DNA of 64,000 nucleotides from Streptomyces liliifuscus (GTDB lineage: Bacteria; Actinomycetota; Actinomycetes; Streptomycetales; Streptomycetaceae). Position 1 is the stretch's first letter. Each line of letters starts with the position of its first letter. Shown here piece after piece: positions 15,326 to 24,742 of the stretch. The stretch is taken from positions 9,424,001 to 9,488,000 of the forward strand of contig NZ_CP066831.1 of assembly GCF_016598615.1 (NCBI RefSeq). The letters run 5' to 3'. Both the position numbers and the translations under genes were made by a program. Below the pieces are notes generated by a model. That model was not told the origin of the DNA. It saw nothing but the letters and a program-made list of their open reading frames with translations, and made no database searches.

Positions 15326-17145
15326 GCTACCGACACGACGACGATGCGCCCACCGTCATGGACTGGTTCTGTGGCGCCGGCGGCAGTTCGCAGGGTGTCC
15401 ATGCCGTCCCCGGTGTGCGCGTCACCCGGGCTGCGAACCACTGGCTGCGGGCCATCGAATCGCATGCCGCGAACTTCCCCGACACCGACCACTACCAGGG
15501 CGACATCCGCAAAGCACCCGTCTGGGACTGGCCCGTCACCGACATTTTCTGGGCCTCCCCGGAATGCACCAACTGGTCAGTGGCCAAGGGCAAGCGGCGC
15601 GACTTCGACACCGCCATGCAAGGCGACCTGTTCTCCCTCCTCGAAGAGCAAGAGGAGGAGCCGACCGCGGAGGAAGAATCCCGCGCCCTCATGGAAGAAG
15701 TCCCGCTGTACCTCCGCGGAGTGCAGGAGCGCGGCGGACTCGTGAAGGCGGGGATCGTCGAGAACGTCGTCGACGTCCGGGCCTGGGACCAGTGGGACCG
15801 GTGGATCGGCGAGATCAAGAAGCTCGGCTACGAGACGCGCGTCATCGCCCTCAACTCAATGCACGCCGACCCGCGCACCGTGCACAAGGCGCCCCAGAGC
15901 AGGGACCGCCTGTACGTCGCCTACTGGCACAAGTCCCTCGGCCGGACCCCGGACTGGGAGAAGTGGCTTCGGCCGCGCGCATGGTGCACCGGCTGCGACA
16001 TGTGGGTGCAGGCCGTGCAGCGGTTCAAGCAGCCGGGCCGGGACATGGGCCGGTACCGCCAGCAGTACGTGTACCGCTGCCCGAACACCTCCTGCCGCAA
16101 CCAGATCGTTGAGCCGGAAACGCTGCCCGCTGCGGTCGCCATCGACTGGGGGATCCCCGGCCAGCGCATCGGCGACCGCGCCCGGCCGCTTGCCGACAAG
16201 ACCCTCGCCCGCATCCAGGCCGGCCTCGACAAGTTCGCCCGCCCCATCACCCTTGAAGCCGCGGGCAACACGTTCGAGCGGCGCCCCGGTGTCCGCACCT
16301 GGCCGGTGGATGCACCGCTCACCACGCAGACGACGACGCCGACCAAGGCGGTCGCCTACGAGCCGTTCATGGTTCCGGCCGGAGAGACCTGGCGCGACGA
16401 CCCGTCCAGCGTCCTCGACCCGATGGCGTGCCGCACCACGCGGGAGAACGACGGCCTCGCCGTACCGCCGCTGCTCATCCCGGTCGAGGGACGCGACGGC
16501 AAGGAACCGGCCTCCGCTCACGCGCCGCTGCGCACCCAGACGGCCCGCAACGAGACCGGCCTCGCGTGGTTGCCGTTCATGGTGACCATGCGCGGCGGGG
16601 GTGACCAGCTGCGCGGCCGGTCCATCGGCGAGCCGGTCGGCACTGTGTCGGCGAACGGCAACCATCACGGCCTGGTGATGCCGGACGCGGCGTTCGTGAT
16701 GCGCAACAACGGCAGCCGCTCCGGCCCGGGTGGCGAGCACTGCACCCCGGCCAACGAGTACCTGCGCACTATGACGACGGCCGGCCACCAGTCGCTCGTC
16801 ACGTGGGAGCACCTGCTGGTGCCGTACTACGGGAACGGCACGGCCAAGACGGTCCGCGAGCCGGTGGGGACGCTGTCGACCCGGGACCGGTACGCGCTGG
16901 TGCAGGGCGACGTGGCCATCGAGGACGTCCTGTTCCGGATGCTGGAGCCGCACGAGATCGGCCGGGCGATGAGCTTCGCCGACGAGTACATCGTCCTCGG
17001 CTCCAAGCGCGAACGGGTTCGCCAGTACGGCAACGCCGTCACCCCGAACTGCGCCGAAGTCATCGTCTGCGCCCTCGTCGAAGCCATCACCGGCGACGAC
17101 ATCGACCGGCACGCCGACATCTCGGAGCTGGGGGTAGCGGCGTGA
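15322..17145 (+). CDS. C5-cytosine DNA methyltransferase (orphan)
   Basis: A 607-residue m5C methyltransferase. Motif I is DWFCGAGGSS (14-23), the catalytic Cys82 lies in SPECTNWS, motif VI is ENV (147-149), motif VIII is QSRDR (192-196) and motif X is QYGNAV (568-573). About 370 residues lie between motifs VIII and X, much longer than in typical enzymes. That region contains several related segments of the type PLxTQTxx…LPFMV and EPVGTxS, so it looks like repeated target-recognition modules. No restriction nuclease is nearby; self-protection from host restriction is the likely role. Confidence 0.93.
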   Translation: MSYRHDDDAPTVMDWFCGAGGSSQGVHAVPGVRVTRAANHWLRAIESHAANFPDTDHYQGDIRKAPVWDWPVTDIFWASPECTNWSVAKGKRRDFDTAMQGDLFSLLEEQEEEPTAEEESRALMEEVPLYLRGVQERGGLVKAGIVENVVDVRAWDQWDRWIGEIKKLGYETRVIALNSMHADPRTVHKAPQSRDRLYVAYWHKSLGRTPDWEKWLRPRAWCTGCDMWVQAVQRFKQPGRDMGRYRQQYVYRCPNTSCRNQIVEPETLPAAVAIDWGIPGQRIGDRARPLADKTLARIQAGLDKFARPITLEAAGNTFERRPGVRTWPVDAPLTTQTTTPTKAVAYEPFMVPAGETWRDDPSSVLDPMACRTTRENDGLAVPPLLIPVEGRDGKEPASAHAPLRTQTARNETGLAWLPFMVTMRGGGDQLRGRSIGEPVGTVSANGNHHGLVMPDAAFVMRNNGSRSGPGGEHCTPANEYLRTMTTAGHQSLVTWEHLLVPYYGNGTAKTVREPVGTLSTRDRYALVQGDVAIEDVLFRMLEPHEIGRAMSFADEYIVLGSKRERVRQYGNAVTPNCAEVIVCALVEAITGDDIDRHADISELGVAA

Positions 17146-17408
17146 TCCCGCGACACGAAGGCCGCAGCCCGACCCCTGCCGAAAGGGCCGCAACCATCGC
17201 CGCCTGCGAGGCGCACCGCGACCGCCTCCACAACGGATACCTGCAAGCCATCGTCGACGGCCGCGCGCCGACAGGCGAGGAAGCCGCCGAGCACAAACGG
17301 CGCGAGCGCGAAACCCGCAAGGTCGCCCGGATGCGAGCCAAAGCCGCAGTCCAGATCGCCGCCCGCCGCATCGTCGCCGACGAGTACAAGCGATGGCTCA
17401 ACCAATGA
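17142..17408 (+). CDS. Basic hypothetical protein (88 aa)
   Basis: GTG 17142 in a GTGA overlap with the methyltransferase. The protein is highly charged and basic toward the C terminus (KVARMRAKAAVQIAARRIVA). It ends the early operon, ahead of a tetraloop hairpin. Confidence 0.6.
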   Translation: MIPRHEGRSPTPAERAATIAACEAHRDRLHNGYLQAIVDGRAPTGEEAAEHKRRERETRKVARMRAKAAVQIAARRIVADEYKRWLNQ

Positions 17409-17447
17409 GCACCCCAACCCAGGCCGCCTAGCCCGGACATGACGAAG

Positions 17448-17465
17448 CCCCGCCGAAAGGCGGGG
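17448..17465. terminator. Bidirectional GAAA-tetraloop terminator
   Basis: CCCCGCC (17448-17454), GAAA loop, GGCGGGG (17459-17465). It lies between the convergent genes ending at 17408 (+) and 17486 (-), a good place for a shared terminator. Confidence 0.75.
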
Positions 17466-17485
17466 TGGAGAGGAGAGACGTGAAG

Positions 17486-17752
17486 TCAGGACTCGGAGTC
17501 GGCGGCCGGCTTCTTGCGGCGGACGATGACCTTGCGCTTCGGGGCCGCGTTCGGGTCGGGGGCGATCTTCGCAACCCACTCGCGGGTCATGCTCGACCAG
17601 CGGGCCATGTCGGACGGTCCTTCGCCAGCTGCGCGCCACTTCACGAAGAGCTCGCGCAGGGCGGCGTCGTCGCGCTCGAACGCGGCTTTCGACCGCTCGC
17701 GCTTGCGGGCGGCGGCTCGGATCTCCTCCTCGGCGGTGGTCATGCAACTCAT
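17486..17752 (-). CDS. Small charged protein, possible regulator
   Basis: An 88-residue protein encoded alone against the operon direction. ATG 17752 and 17743 are both possible starts; neither has a strong ribosome site. The middle (LRELFVKWRAAGEGPSDMAR then SSMTREWVAKIA) may form a helix-turn-helix and the C terminus is basic (KRKVIVRRKK). Divergence from the replication initiator across a dyad-rich gap suggests it controls that module. This is inference. Confidence 0.6.
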   Translation of the reverse strand: MSCMTTAEEEIRAAARKRERSKAAFERDDAALRELFVKWRAAGEGPSDMARWSSMTREWVAKIAPDPNAAPKRKVIVRRKKPAADSES

Positions 17753-17758
17753 GTTGCC

Positions 17759-17820
17759 ATGCGCGAACAGCGTTCCGCTACGTATCCGCGAATGATGCTC
17801 GCGCATGGCGTATGCGAACG
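17759..17820. promoter_or_regulatory. Dyad-rich divergent promoter region
   Basis: ATGCGCGA (17759-17766) is the exact reverse complement of TCGCGCAT (17799-17806), with related TATGCGAACG at 17811-17820. The region separates the divergent genes at 17752 (-) and 17927 (+). Confidence 0.5.
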
Positions 17821-17926
17821 GTATTCTCGTACTTGCGTGATTGGCCAACGAGCCACATCGCCCCCATGAGGGCTGTCCCAAAACAGCGAATGACCAGCAG
17901 AGACACCCCTCCGAGAGAAGAGTTCC

Positions 17927-18868
17927 GTGAGTAACGAGGCAGTGGACTGGGCCATGGATCTTGCACCCATGCCGCGCACCGAGAAAGGCAAGCCGGACAC
18001 CACAGCCCGGCACGTCCTTCAGGTGCTGGCCGAGCATGCGAGTCCTGCCGGCACCAACGCCCACCCGTCCGTACTCCGGATCCAGTACCGCAGCGGCTAC
18101 GACCGCGTCACCGTCCAGCGCGCCCTGCGCCGGCTGGAGAAGTCCGGACTGATCGCGAAGGACGGAACGACGGAGGGGCGCACTCGCTACAAGCTCTCGA
18201 TGCACCTTCGTCGTCCGGCCACGGATTGGAGCGACCTCGAAAGGGAGGAGGACGAGTTCCGGGCGGCGGCTGCGGAGCGCAAGCGCCGGTCTCGTTCGAA
18301 GGGTGTCACGCACGCAGAGTCCGTGACGGTCACGGACGCAGAAGGTGTGACGGTCACGCACGCAGAGTCCGTGACCGACGAATGTCACGCACTTAAAGTC
18401 CGTTCGTCACGCACGGAACGCAGCCCTAACCACCAACAACCGTCAGACAAACAACTACTAGAAGACTCTTCTCTCGTAGTTGCTGCGGATGAGCCCGCAA
18501 AGCCCGTTGCTGCGGTCCAGACCAAGAGCGGCGACGAGGAGACCGAGCACCACCTCCGGGCATTCGGCGCGTTCATGTCGAACTACCCGAAGAAGCGCGA
18601 CCGCGAGGAAGCCAAGAAGGCGTGGATCGCGGCCATCGAGCGCGGCGTGGATCCCAAGCACATGGTCGACGCGGCTCAGGCCTACGCCCGTGAGCGCTTC
18701 GGCCAGGACCCGAAGTTCACGAAGCTCCCGGCGAACTGGCTCAACAAGGGCTGCTACGACGACGAGCCCGACCCCCAGCCGAGTGGCCGCCCCTCGCTGC
18801 GCGCTGTCGGCGACTCCGGCCCGCGCCGCAACCCCGAAGACCCTTCCGACTACCACCAGGACTGGTGA
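17927..18868 (+). CDS. Phage replication initiator (lambda O-like layout)
   Basis: A 313-residue protein from GTG 17927 after GAGAGAAG. Residues about 26-95 form a winged helix (HPSVLRIQYRSGYDRVTVQR, ALRRLEKSGLIAKDG). The middle contains three tandem eight-residue repeats VTHAESVT, VTDAEGVT, VTHAESVT (127-150), encoded by DNA iterons. A Ser/Gln-rich linker and a helical C-terminal domain (about 200-290, YPKKRDREEAKKAWIAAIER) follow; such domains usually contact the helicase loader. Loader and helicase genes follow immediately. Confidence 0.8.
   Translation: MSNEAVDWAMDLAPMPRTEKGKPDTTARHVLQVLAEHASPAGTNAHPSVLRIQYRSGYDRVTVQRALRRLEKSGLIAKDGTTEGRTRYKLSMHLRRPATDWSDLEREEDEFRAAAAERKRRSRSKGVTHAESVTVTDAEGVTVTHAESVTDECHALKVRSSRTERSPNHQQPSDKQLLEDSSLVVAADEPAKPVAAVQTKSGDEETEHHLRAFGAFMSNYPKKRDREEAKKAWIAAIERGVDPKHMVDAAQAYARERFGQDPKFTKLPANWLNKGCYDDEPDPQPSGRPSLRAVGDSGPRRNPEDPSDYHQDW
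18305..18485. other. Candidate replication origin inside the initiator gene
   Basis: Three 23-base units with exact 24-base spacing start at 18305, 18329 and 18353; the first and third are identical. Each opens with GTCACG and closes with GTGAC, making an imperfect palindrome. Shorter copies of GTCACGCAC start at 18384 and 18406. An AT-richer stretch (18421-18485) follows. Iterons in the initiator's own reading frame plus an adjacent AT-rich segment match the lambda origin plan. Confidence 0.7.
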
Positions 18869-19583
18869 TCACCATGCAGTGGATTCCGCCGTTCGACTTG
18901 AAGCGCTACCACCTTGAGCCGTTGCTCGCCGCCCGCGGCATCGACCCCGGCTGGCTCGCCGACAACAGCCTCGACACCTACAGCCCGCCCAACATCGCCC
19001 GCTACTCGATCACCAAGGCCGCCGACGTCATCCCGTTCCGCTACCAGGCCGCCATCGTCGACCAGCCCGACGTCCTCGCCTGGTGCAAGGAACTCGCCGA
19101 CCGGGCCTTCGCCACACAGAAGGCCAACCGGTCCGCCATCGCCACCATCAGCCGCGGCCGTTCCCTGCTGCTGCTCGGCCTCACCGGCACCGGCAAGACC
19201 CACCAGGCCTACGCCTCGATCCGCGAGCTCGCCATCACCGGCGCCGCCGCCACGTGGGCGGTCACCACCGCCGCCGACCTGTACGCCGCTCTCCGGCCCC
19301 GCCACGGCATCGACTCGGAAGCCGAGTTCCGCCGCTACCGGGACGCCTCGATCCTCCTCGTCGACGACCTCGGGGCGGAGCGGAAGCCCACCGAGTTCAC
19401 CGAGGAGATCAACTTCCGGCTCATCAACTGGCGGTACGAACACCAGCTGCCCACCCTGATCACCTCCAACCTGCTGCCGAAGGAAATCAGCGCCCGCCTT
19501 GGCGACCGCGTCACCAGCCGGCTCATCGAAATGTGCCAGCGCATCGTCATCGAGGGCCCGGACCGCCGCCGGGGTGAGGCCGC

Positions 19584-19587
<4 letters not shown>
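18865..19587 (+). CDS. DnaC-like helicase loader ATPase
   Basis: A 240-residue AAA+ protein from GTG 18865, in a GTGA overlap with the initiator (ATG 18874 is also possible). Walker A GLTGTGKT places its Lys at residue 111; Walker B is ILLVDDLGAE around Asp167-Asp168; LITSNLLPKEI gives the sensor I Asn and GDRVTSRLIE the arginine-finger region. Members load DnaB-type helicase at the origin. Order initiator, loader, helicase supports the role. Confidence 0.9.
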
Positions 19588-20980
<1,393 letters not shown>

Positions 20981-20984
<4 letters not shown>

Positions 20985-21277
20985 TGACCGACCTCAGCCC
21001 GGAAGACATTGCCGCCATGCGGAAGCAAGGCGACCTCGGCGACTACCTCCGCTCGGTCATCGCCAGCACCCCGCCCCCGGCCAAGCCGAAGCCCGCCCCG
21101 CTCGTCGCGGCCCCGGATCCCGGCTACCGGATCGCGCACGCCGGCGGCTGGCCCATCGGCACCGCCGCGACCGGTCCGACTCCGACGCACGGCCGGTGCA
21201 CCTGCCAGCTGTGCGCGCAAGCCGCCGTCGTCCAGCTGCCCCAGCCGCACCAGCACCAGGAAGGCGAGGCCGCCTGA
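20981..21277 (+). CDS. Hypothetical protein (98 aa)
   Basis: GTG 20981 in a GTGA overlap with dnaB. The start MMTDLSPEDIAAMRKQGDLG is helical, the middle is Pro-rich, and CTCQLC near the C terminus may bind metal. Its position suggests an accessory replication role, not shown by any domain. Confidence 0.6.
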
Positions 21278-21462
21278 TGTCCCGCGCCTGGCTGCGTCAT
21301 CCGCCGCGGACGATCGTCCGGCCCCGTACCTGCCCGTCGGGTCGCCCCCGGTTCGCCTCGGAGTGGCTGGCGGTGGCGGCGCGGGCGGTGCCACCGGTGC
21401 CGGGTTTGGAGGCGGCCGAGTGCGACCGGTGCGGGGGCTGGCATTTGGTGGCCGCCCGTTGA
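21277..21462 (+). CDS. Small Cys-containing protein (61 aa)
   Basis: ATG 21277 shares a base with the previous stop. The basic N-terminal half (LRHPPRTIVRPRTCPSGRPR) and a CDRCGGWH knuckle suggest a small nucleic-acid-binding protein. It ends the replication operon. Confidence 0.6.
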   Translation: MSRAWLRHPPRTIVRPRTCPSGRPRFASEWLAVAARAVPPVPGLEAAECDRCGGWHLVAAR

Positions 21463-21507
21463 CCGCCGCCCGGGTCAGGGACCGGACTCCCACCGGCCCG
21501 CGCGCCT

Positions 21508-21546
21508 GCCTCTGGCCTACGCCTCCGGCATCCGCCTCTGGCAGTT
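21508..21546. repeat. Three 13-base tandem repeats
   Basis: GCCTCTGGC, GCCTCCGGC and GCCTCTGGC start at 21508, 21521 and 21534, an exact 13-base period with variable last four bases. They lie in the non-coding gap between the replication operon and the minus-strand AlpA-like gene. Confidence 0.55.
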
Positions 21547-21617
21547 ACCGGCCAGTTAACTCCCTGAGTCCCTCGACCCCCCTCTCTCGCGTCGCCCTGA
21601 TGTCTGGAGTCGCAGTG

Positions 21618-21815
21618 CTACTTCGCCTTTCGTTGCCGAGCCGGGTGCTTGGCGCGCCACTCGTCGACCGCAGCCTCGGGCCACAGCGAGGCGCGGCCGA
21701 CCTTGACCGGCTTTGGGAAGTCGGGAGCCCGATTGGCCAGGTTGTAGACGCTCTGCCGGTTGACGCCGAGGCGTTCTGCTGCCTGGTCCGTCGTGAGGTA
21801 GCCGGGGATCTCCAT
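21618..21815 (-). CDS. AlpA/excisionase-like DNA-binding protein
   Basis: A 65-residue MerR-type helix-turn-helix protein: GYLTTDQAAERLGVNRQSVY, then PVKVGRASLWPEAAVDEWRA. This is the compact AlpA/Xis pattern (helix-turn-helix, Lys-Val-Gly wing, closing WRA helix). It is divergent from the HNH gene across two palindromes that it may bind. A role as recombination directionality factor or as local regulator is equally open. Confidence 0.78.
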   Translation of the reverse strand: MEIPGYLTTDQAAERLGVNRQSVYNLANRAPDFPKPVKVGRASLWPEAAVDEWRAKHPARQRKAK

Positions 21816-21836
21816 GGCTTCACAGTAGCCCGTTCG

Positions 21837-21877
21837 AGTAGCTCGACTACTGGTAGCCTTAGAGTAGTTCAGCTACT
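21837..21877. promoter_or_regulatory. Twin AGTAG-N5-CTACT palindromes
   Basis: AGTAG/CTACT arms lie at 21837-21851 and 21863-21877, centres 26 bases apart, with a half-site AGTAG at 21824-21828. They fill the gap between the divergent genes at 21815 (-) and 21891 (+), so they are likely an operator pair for the AlpA-like protein. Confidence 0.65.
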
Positions 21878-21890
21878 CCAGGGGGGATGT

Positions 21891-22613
21891 GTGGACGACC
21901 ACCTCGCATGGCAGGTGCGGGTCTACGGGCGTGGGGCGGGAGGCGGCGTGCGGCGCCGGGCTCCGCAGGTCGCGACTCGCGAGCGGATCCGCGCTGCCCA
22001 GCTCGGGCGCTGCCTCTACTGCGAACTCCCCATCGGTACTCGCGTGAAGCGCAGCGGCAAGGCAGAGGCGCTCACTGCCCAGTGGGACCACTTCGTGCCG
22101 TACTCGTATCTGGCGCAGAACCCCGAAGCGAACTGGGTCCTCGCCTGTCAGATCTGCAACCGAATCAAGAACGACCGGATCTTCAGGACCGTCGAAGAGG
22201 CCCGCGAGGTCATCCTCAAGGCGCGGATCAGCAAGGGCTACGAGCCCATCGCCGAGACCGTGGCCAAGCTGAAGCCCCGCAAAGCGAGGCGGCCTAAAGC
22301 CGTCGCTAAGTCCAGCCGCAAGCCGAAGGTGAGGCCCGCCGTTCGCCGCGTTCCGGCGCCCCGCACGCCCGTGGCCCGGATGGTGCCGAAGGGGGCGGTG
22401 TCCCACGGATGCGGGGCTTGGTGGACCGGCTATCGACGCGCCCACTGCCCGGGGTGCTGCCAGACGTTCGCCACGGAGCGGGTCGCTCAACTTCACCGCG
22501 TCGGCGACGGCGGCGAGCGGCACTGCCTGCCGCCAGAAGTGGCCGGACTCGTACCCGTCGCACACCCCTGGGGGACGTGCTGGGAGAAGCCGAAGCGCTC
22601 AGTGCCCGCCTAA
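21891..22613 (+). CDS. HNH endonuclease
   Basis: A 240-residue protein; GTG 21891 follows GGGGGGA by about 4 bases. CLYCELPIG (about 43-51), QWDHFVPYSY (about 67-76) and NWVLACQICNRIKND (about 83-97) form the HNH core with paired zinc-binding Cys residues. A very basic linker follows, then a second Cys/His cluster (HCPGCCQTF) that looks like a separate zinc finger. Phage HNH nucleases usually sit beside terminase genes; this one is 29 kb away, so a homing or early nicking role is possible. Confidence 0.82.
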   Translation: MDDHLAWQVRVYGRGAGGGVRRRAPQVATRERIRAAQLGRCLYCELPIGTRVKRSGKAEALTAQWDHFVPYSYLAQNPEANWVLACQICNRIKNDRIFRTVEEAREVILKARISKGYEPIAETVAKLKPRKARRPKAVAKSSRKPKVRPAVRRVPAPRTPVARMVPKGAVSHGCGAWWTGYRRAHCPGCCQTFATERVAQLHRVGDGGERHCLPPEVAGLVPVAHPWGTCWEKPKRSVPA

Positions 22614-22701
22614 GGCGTTCGGCCTCGGGCTCTCGCCGCTCACCCTCGCTCCACCCCGAACGCCCGCCTACGCCCCCGCCACGCGGCGATTTGAGGACCA
22701 A

Positions 22702-22926
22702 ATGCCTGACACCGAAGGCCAGTGGACGCCCAGCCGCCCCGAGAAGCCCCACCGGCGGACCGGACGCGGCGCCCTAACTCCCGAGCAACTCGCTCTCGCC
22801 GACGACCTCCACACCCGTGCGCTCGCCCTCCGGGCCGCATCGGAAGACGGCCTGTCGATCCGCGAAGCCGTCGAGTTGGCGGCCGTCCAGCTCGGACTCG
22901 AACCGCCCCGCACCGCCGCCGCCTGA
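22702..22926 (+). CDS. Small hypothetical protein (74 aa)
   Basis: ATG 22702, preceded by TTTGAGGACCAA. A basic start (KPHRRTGRGALTPEQLALAD) leads into a helical C terminus. No family recognised. Confidence 0.55.
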   Translation: MPDTEGQWTPSRPEKPHRRTGRGALTPEQLALADDLHTRALALRAASEDGLSIREAVELAAVQLGLEPPRTAAA

Positions 22927-22964
22927 CCGCCAAACGACCACTACCGCACGCGAGGAGAAGCGTC

Positions 22965-23384
22965 ATGACCCAGCCCGCCGTCCGCCAGTGGACCGACATC
23001 GACCCCAAGGACGCCCTCAACATCGACCTCACAAAAGACCTCACGATCACCGCCCCGCTCAACGAGAACGGCGAACGCTGCCCCTGGCCGTGGGAGCCGC
23101 AGCAGCTCGTCGGCGCCCCACTCGGCCAGTACCGGTGCCCGTACTGCATGGCGATGTGCGTCGCCGGGATCCCGCACCTGGACTACATGCCGGAGGAGCG
23201 GACCCTCACCCGCGACAACACGATCGAGATCGCCGAGTGGTGCGGCGGACGCCGGGCCGGAGGCGCCAACGAACTCGTTGCGATCGACCAGTTCGGCGAC
23301 ACCGAGTACGCCTGGCCCGGCGACACGATCCACCGCGACGGCTTCGGCGTGTTCACCATCCGCCCGCAGCCCGCCGTCTCCTGA
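22965..23384 (+). CDS. Hypothetical Cys-containing protein (139 aa)
   Basis: ATG 22965 follows CGAGGAGAAGC. Residues CPWPWEPQQL and YRCPYCMAMC (about 38-66) hold several Cys residues that may bind zinc; the C terminus (VAIDQFGDTEYAWPGDTIHR) is strand-rich. Function unknown. Confidence 0.65.
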   Translation: MTQPAVRQWTDIDPKDALNIDLTKDLTITAPLNENGERCPWPWEPQQLVGAPLGQYRCPYCMAMCVAGIPHLDYMPEERTLTRDNTIEIAEWCGGRRAGGANELVAIDQFGDTEYAWPGDTIHRDGFGVFTIRPQPAVS

Positions 23385-23441
23385 GCCCAACCCCACCACA
23401 CCCCCAATACCACTGAACAACCAGTCAGTAAGGAAGCGATC

Positions 23442-24038
23442 ATGAGCACCCGAACCTTCACCCGCCAGCAGCTCGAAGCCATCGGCATCCCCGACAGGTG
23501 GACCGCCACCGAAGGCAACGCCGCCGAGCAACTGCACGAGGAGCAGATCGACACCCGCCGATGGGTGTCCGTCCACCGACTCGTATTCCGCGCCCCCGAC
23601 GACGGCATCGCCTACGCCGTGTTCGAGGAGCGCGGGCTGACGGAAAGCCAGGACGGCACGGACCCCTGGGGCTACGCCGACGAGATCAAGGCCGTCGAGG
23701 TCGAGGAGCGGCCCGTCGTCGCCCAGCAGTGGCTTCCCGTCAACACGCCCCGCGACAAGGGTCTCGGCGCGCTGCTGCCCGCCTGGGAGGCCGTGTACGA
23801 GCCGGGCAACGTGTCCGACTACCTCATCGGCTACATGAACCACCAGGACGCCGCGACAGGCGCAGCCGAGGCGTGGATGCGCTCGCAGTCCGAGGTGACC
23901 GGCCGCCTGGAGTGGACCGAGATGCAGCTTCGGGACGGCGACGAGTACGACCGCTGGTTCGACCTCGTCCAGCGCCACGACGACGGCATCGACACCGGGA
24001 CCGGCATCACCGTCCGACACCGCACCCAGACCGCCTGA
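23442..24038 (+). CDS. Hypothetical protein (198 aa)
   Basis: ATG 23442 follows AAGGAAGC. A mixed alpha/beta acidic protein with no recognisable catalytic motif; it has a WVSVHRLVFRAPDDGIAYAV strand pair and a Trp-rich end. Its length and codon usage make it a real gene, unknown in function. Confidence 0.65.
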   Translation: MSTRTFTRQQLEAIGIPDRWTATEGNAAEQLHEEQIDTRRWVSVHRLVFRAPDDGIAYAVFEERGLTESQDGTDPWGYADEIKAVEVEERPVVAQQWLPVNTPRDKGLGALLPAWEAVYEPGNVSDYLIGYMNHQDAATGAAEAWMRSQSEVTGRLEWTEMQLRDGDEYDRWFDLVQRHDDGIDTGTGITVRHRTQTA

Positions 24039-24087
24039 CCCCGCCGCAGCTCACTCGGATACCCGACCGGACACGAAGGAACCACAC

Positions 24088-24288
24088 ATGACCGACCACA
24101 CCCAGCCCACCGTCACCATCACCGCCGCCCACCTCGAGACAGCCCTCCGCCAGTGGATGGCCCGCATCGACTACGACACCCACAAGAACCTCGAATGCGG
24201 CGAAGACACCGGCCAGGACACCTACCCGCAGGAAGCCGCCGACGTGTTCAAGCAGCTGAAGCGGATCACCAACGGGACACCGTCGTGA
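24088..24288 (+). CDS. Small hypothetical protein (66 aa)
   Basis: ATG 24088 follows GAAGGAACC. A helical, acidic peptide containing HLETALRQWMARIDYDTHKN. It is followed by a gene starting in an ATGA-type overlap. Confidence 0.55.
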   Translation: MTDHTQPTVTITAAHLETALRQWMARIDYDTHKNLECGEDTGQDTYPQEAADVFKQLKRITNGTPS

Positions 24289-24731
24289 TGGCCGGCCAGC
24301 CGCCAGCCACGTACCTAGGAGCACCAGTCCCTGCCGACATTGCCGACAGGTGGCAGAAGTGGGAGGCCGCGCGCTGGCGCCAGGGCGTGTGGCGGGCCGC
24401 GAACCGGCCCTACCCGCCGGACGAACGCTTCAACATCCGGCCGCCCGCCGAACTCTGTCCGGAGCACCGCCGCCTGTGGATCGCCTACCGCAATATGCGC
24501 TTCGACGAGGAGACCGGCAACCGGTGGCCCGGCTACGACGGCAGCCCGTTCCAGTACCAAGGCACCGACATGGACGCACTGCGCAACGAGCGGCGCGTCG
24601 AGTGGGACGAGAAGGCATCCGAGCAGATGCAACTGATCGAGCGGATCTGCCTGTCCGGCCGGTCCCCGCAGTGCACACCCAGTGCCGTCCAGCCCGTACA
24701 GCTGGCCCTCGACCTCGACACCGCCGCCTGA
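24288..24731 (+). CDS. Hypothetical Trp-rich protein (147 aa)
   Basis: ATG 24288 overlaps the previous stop; GTG 24285 is also in frame. WQKWEAARWRQGVWRAANRP near the N terminus and a LCPEHRRLWIAYRNMRF segment are notable. It is encoded just before the tRNA gene. Function unknown. Confidence 0.6.
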   Translation: MAGQPPATYLGAPVPADIADRWQKWEAARWRQGVWRAANRPYPPDERFNIRPPAELCPEHRRLWIAYRNMRFDEETGNRWPGYDGSPFQYQGTDMDALRNERRVEWDEKASEQMQLIERICLSGRSPQCTPSAVQPVQLALDLDTAA

Positions 24732-24742
24732 CCACTCGAGCC

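Noticed and set aside
15001..17145. Long frame starting before the methyltransferase start at 15322
   Set aside because: The added N-terminal part is antisense-like, Arg/Gly-rich translation of the upstream gene in another frame; motif I is near the chosen start, and ATG 15322 overlaps the upstream gene end.
17486..18388. Long minus-strand frame extending upstream of the gene at 17486-17752
   Set aside because: Its N-terminal part is antisense to the initiator iterons (RDRHTFCVRDRH repeats mirror the DNA repeats) and has poor codon use. Only the last 88 codons look real.
21009..21890. Long upstream extension of the HNH frame
   Set aside because: It runs through the AlpA-like gene and the palindromic control region, with Pro/Arg-rich shadow sequence. 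GTG 21891 with GGGGGGA upstream is the better start.
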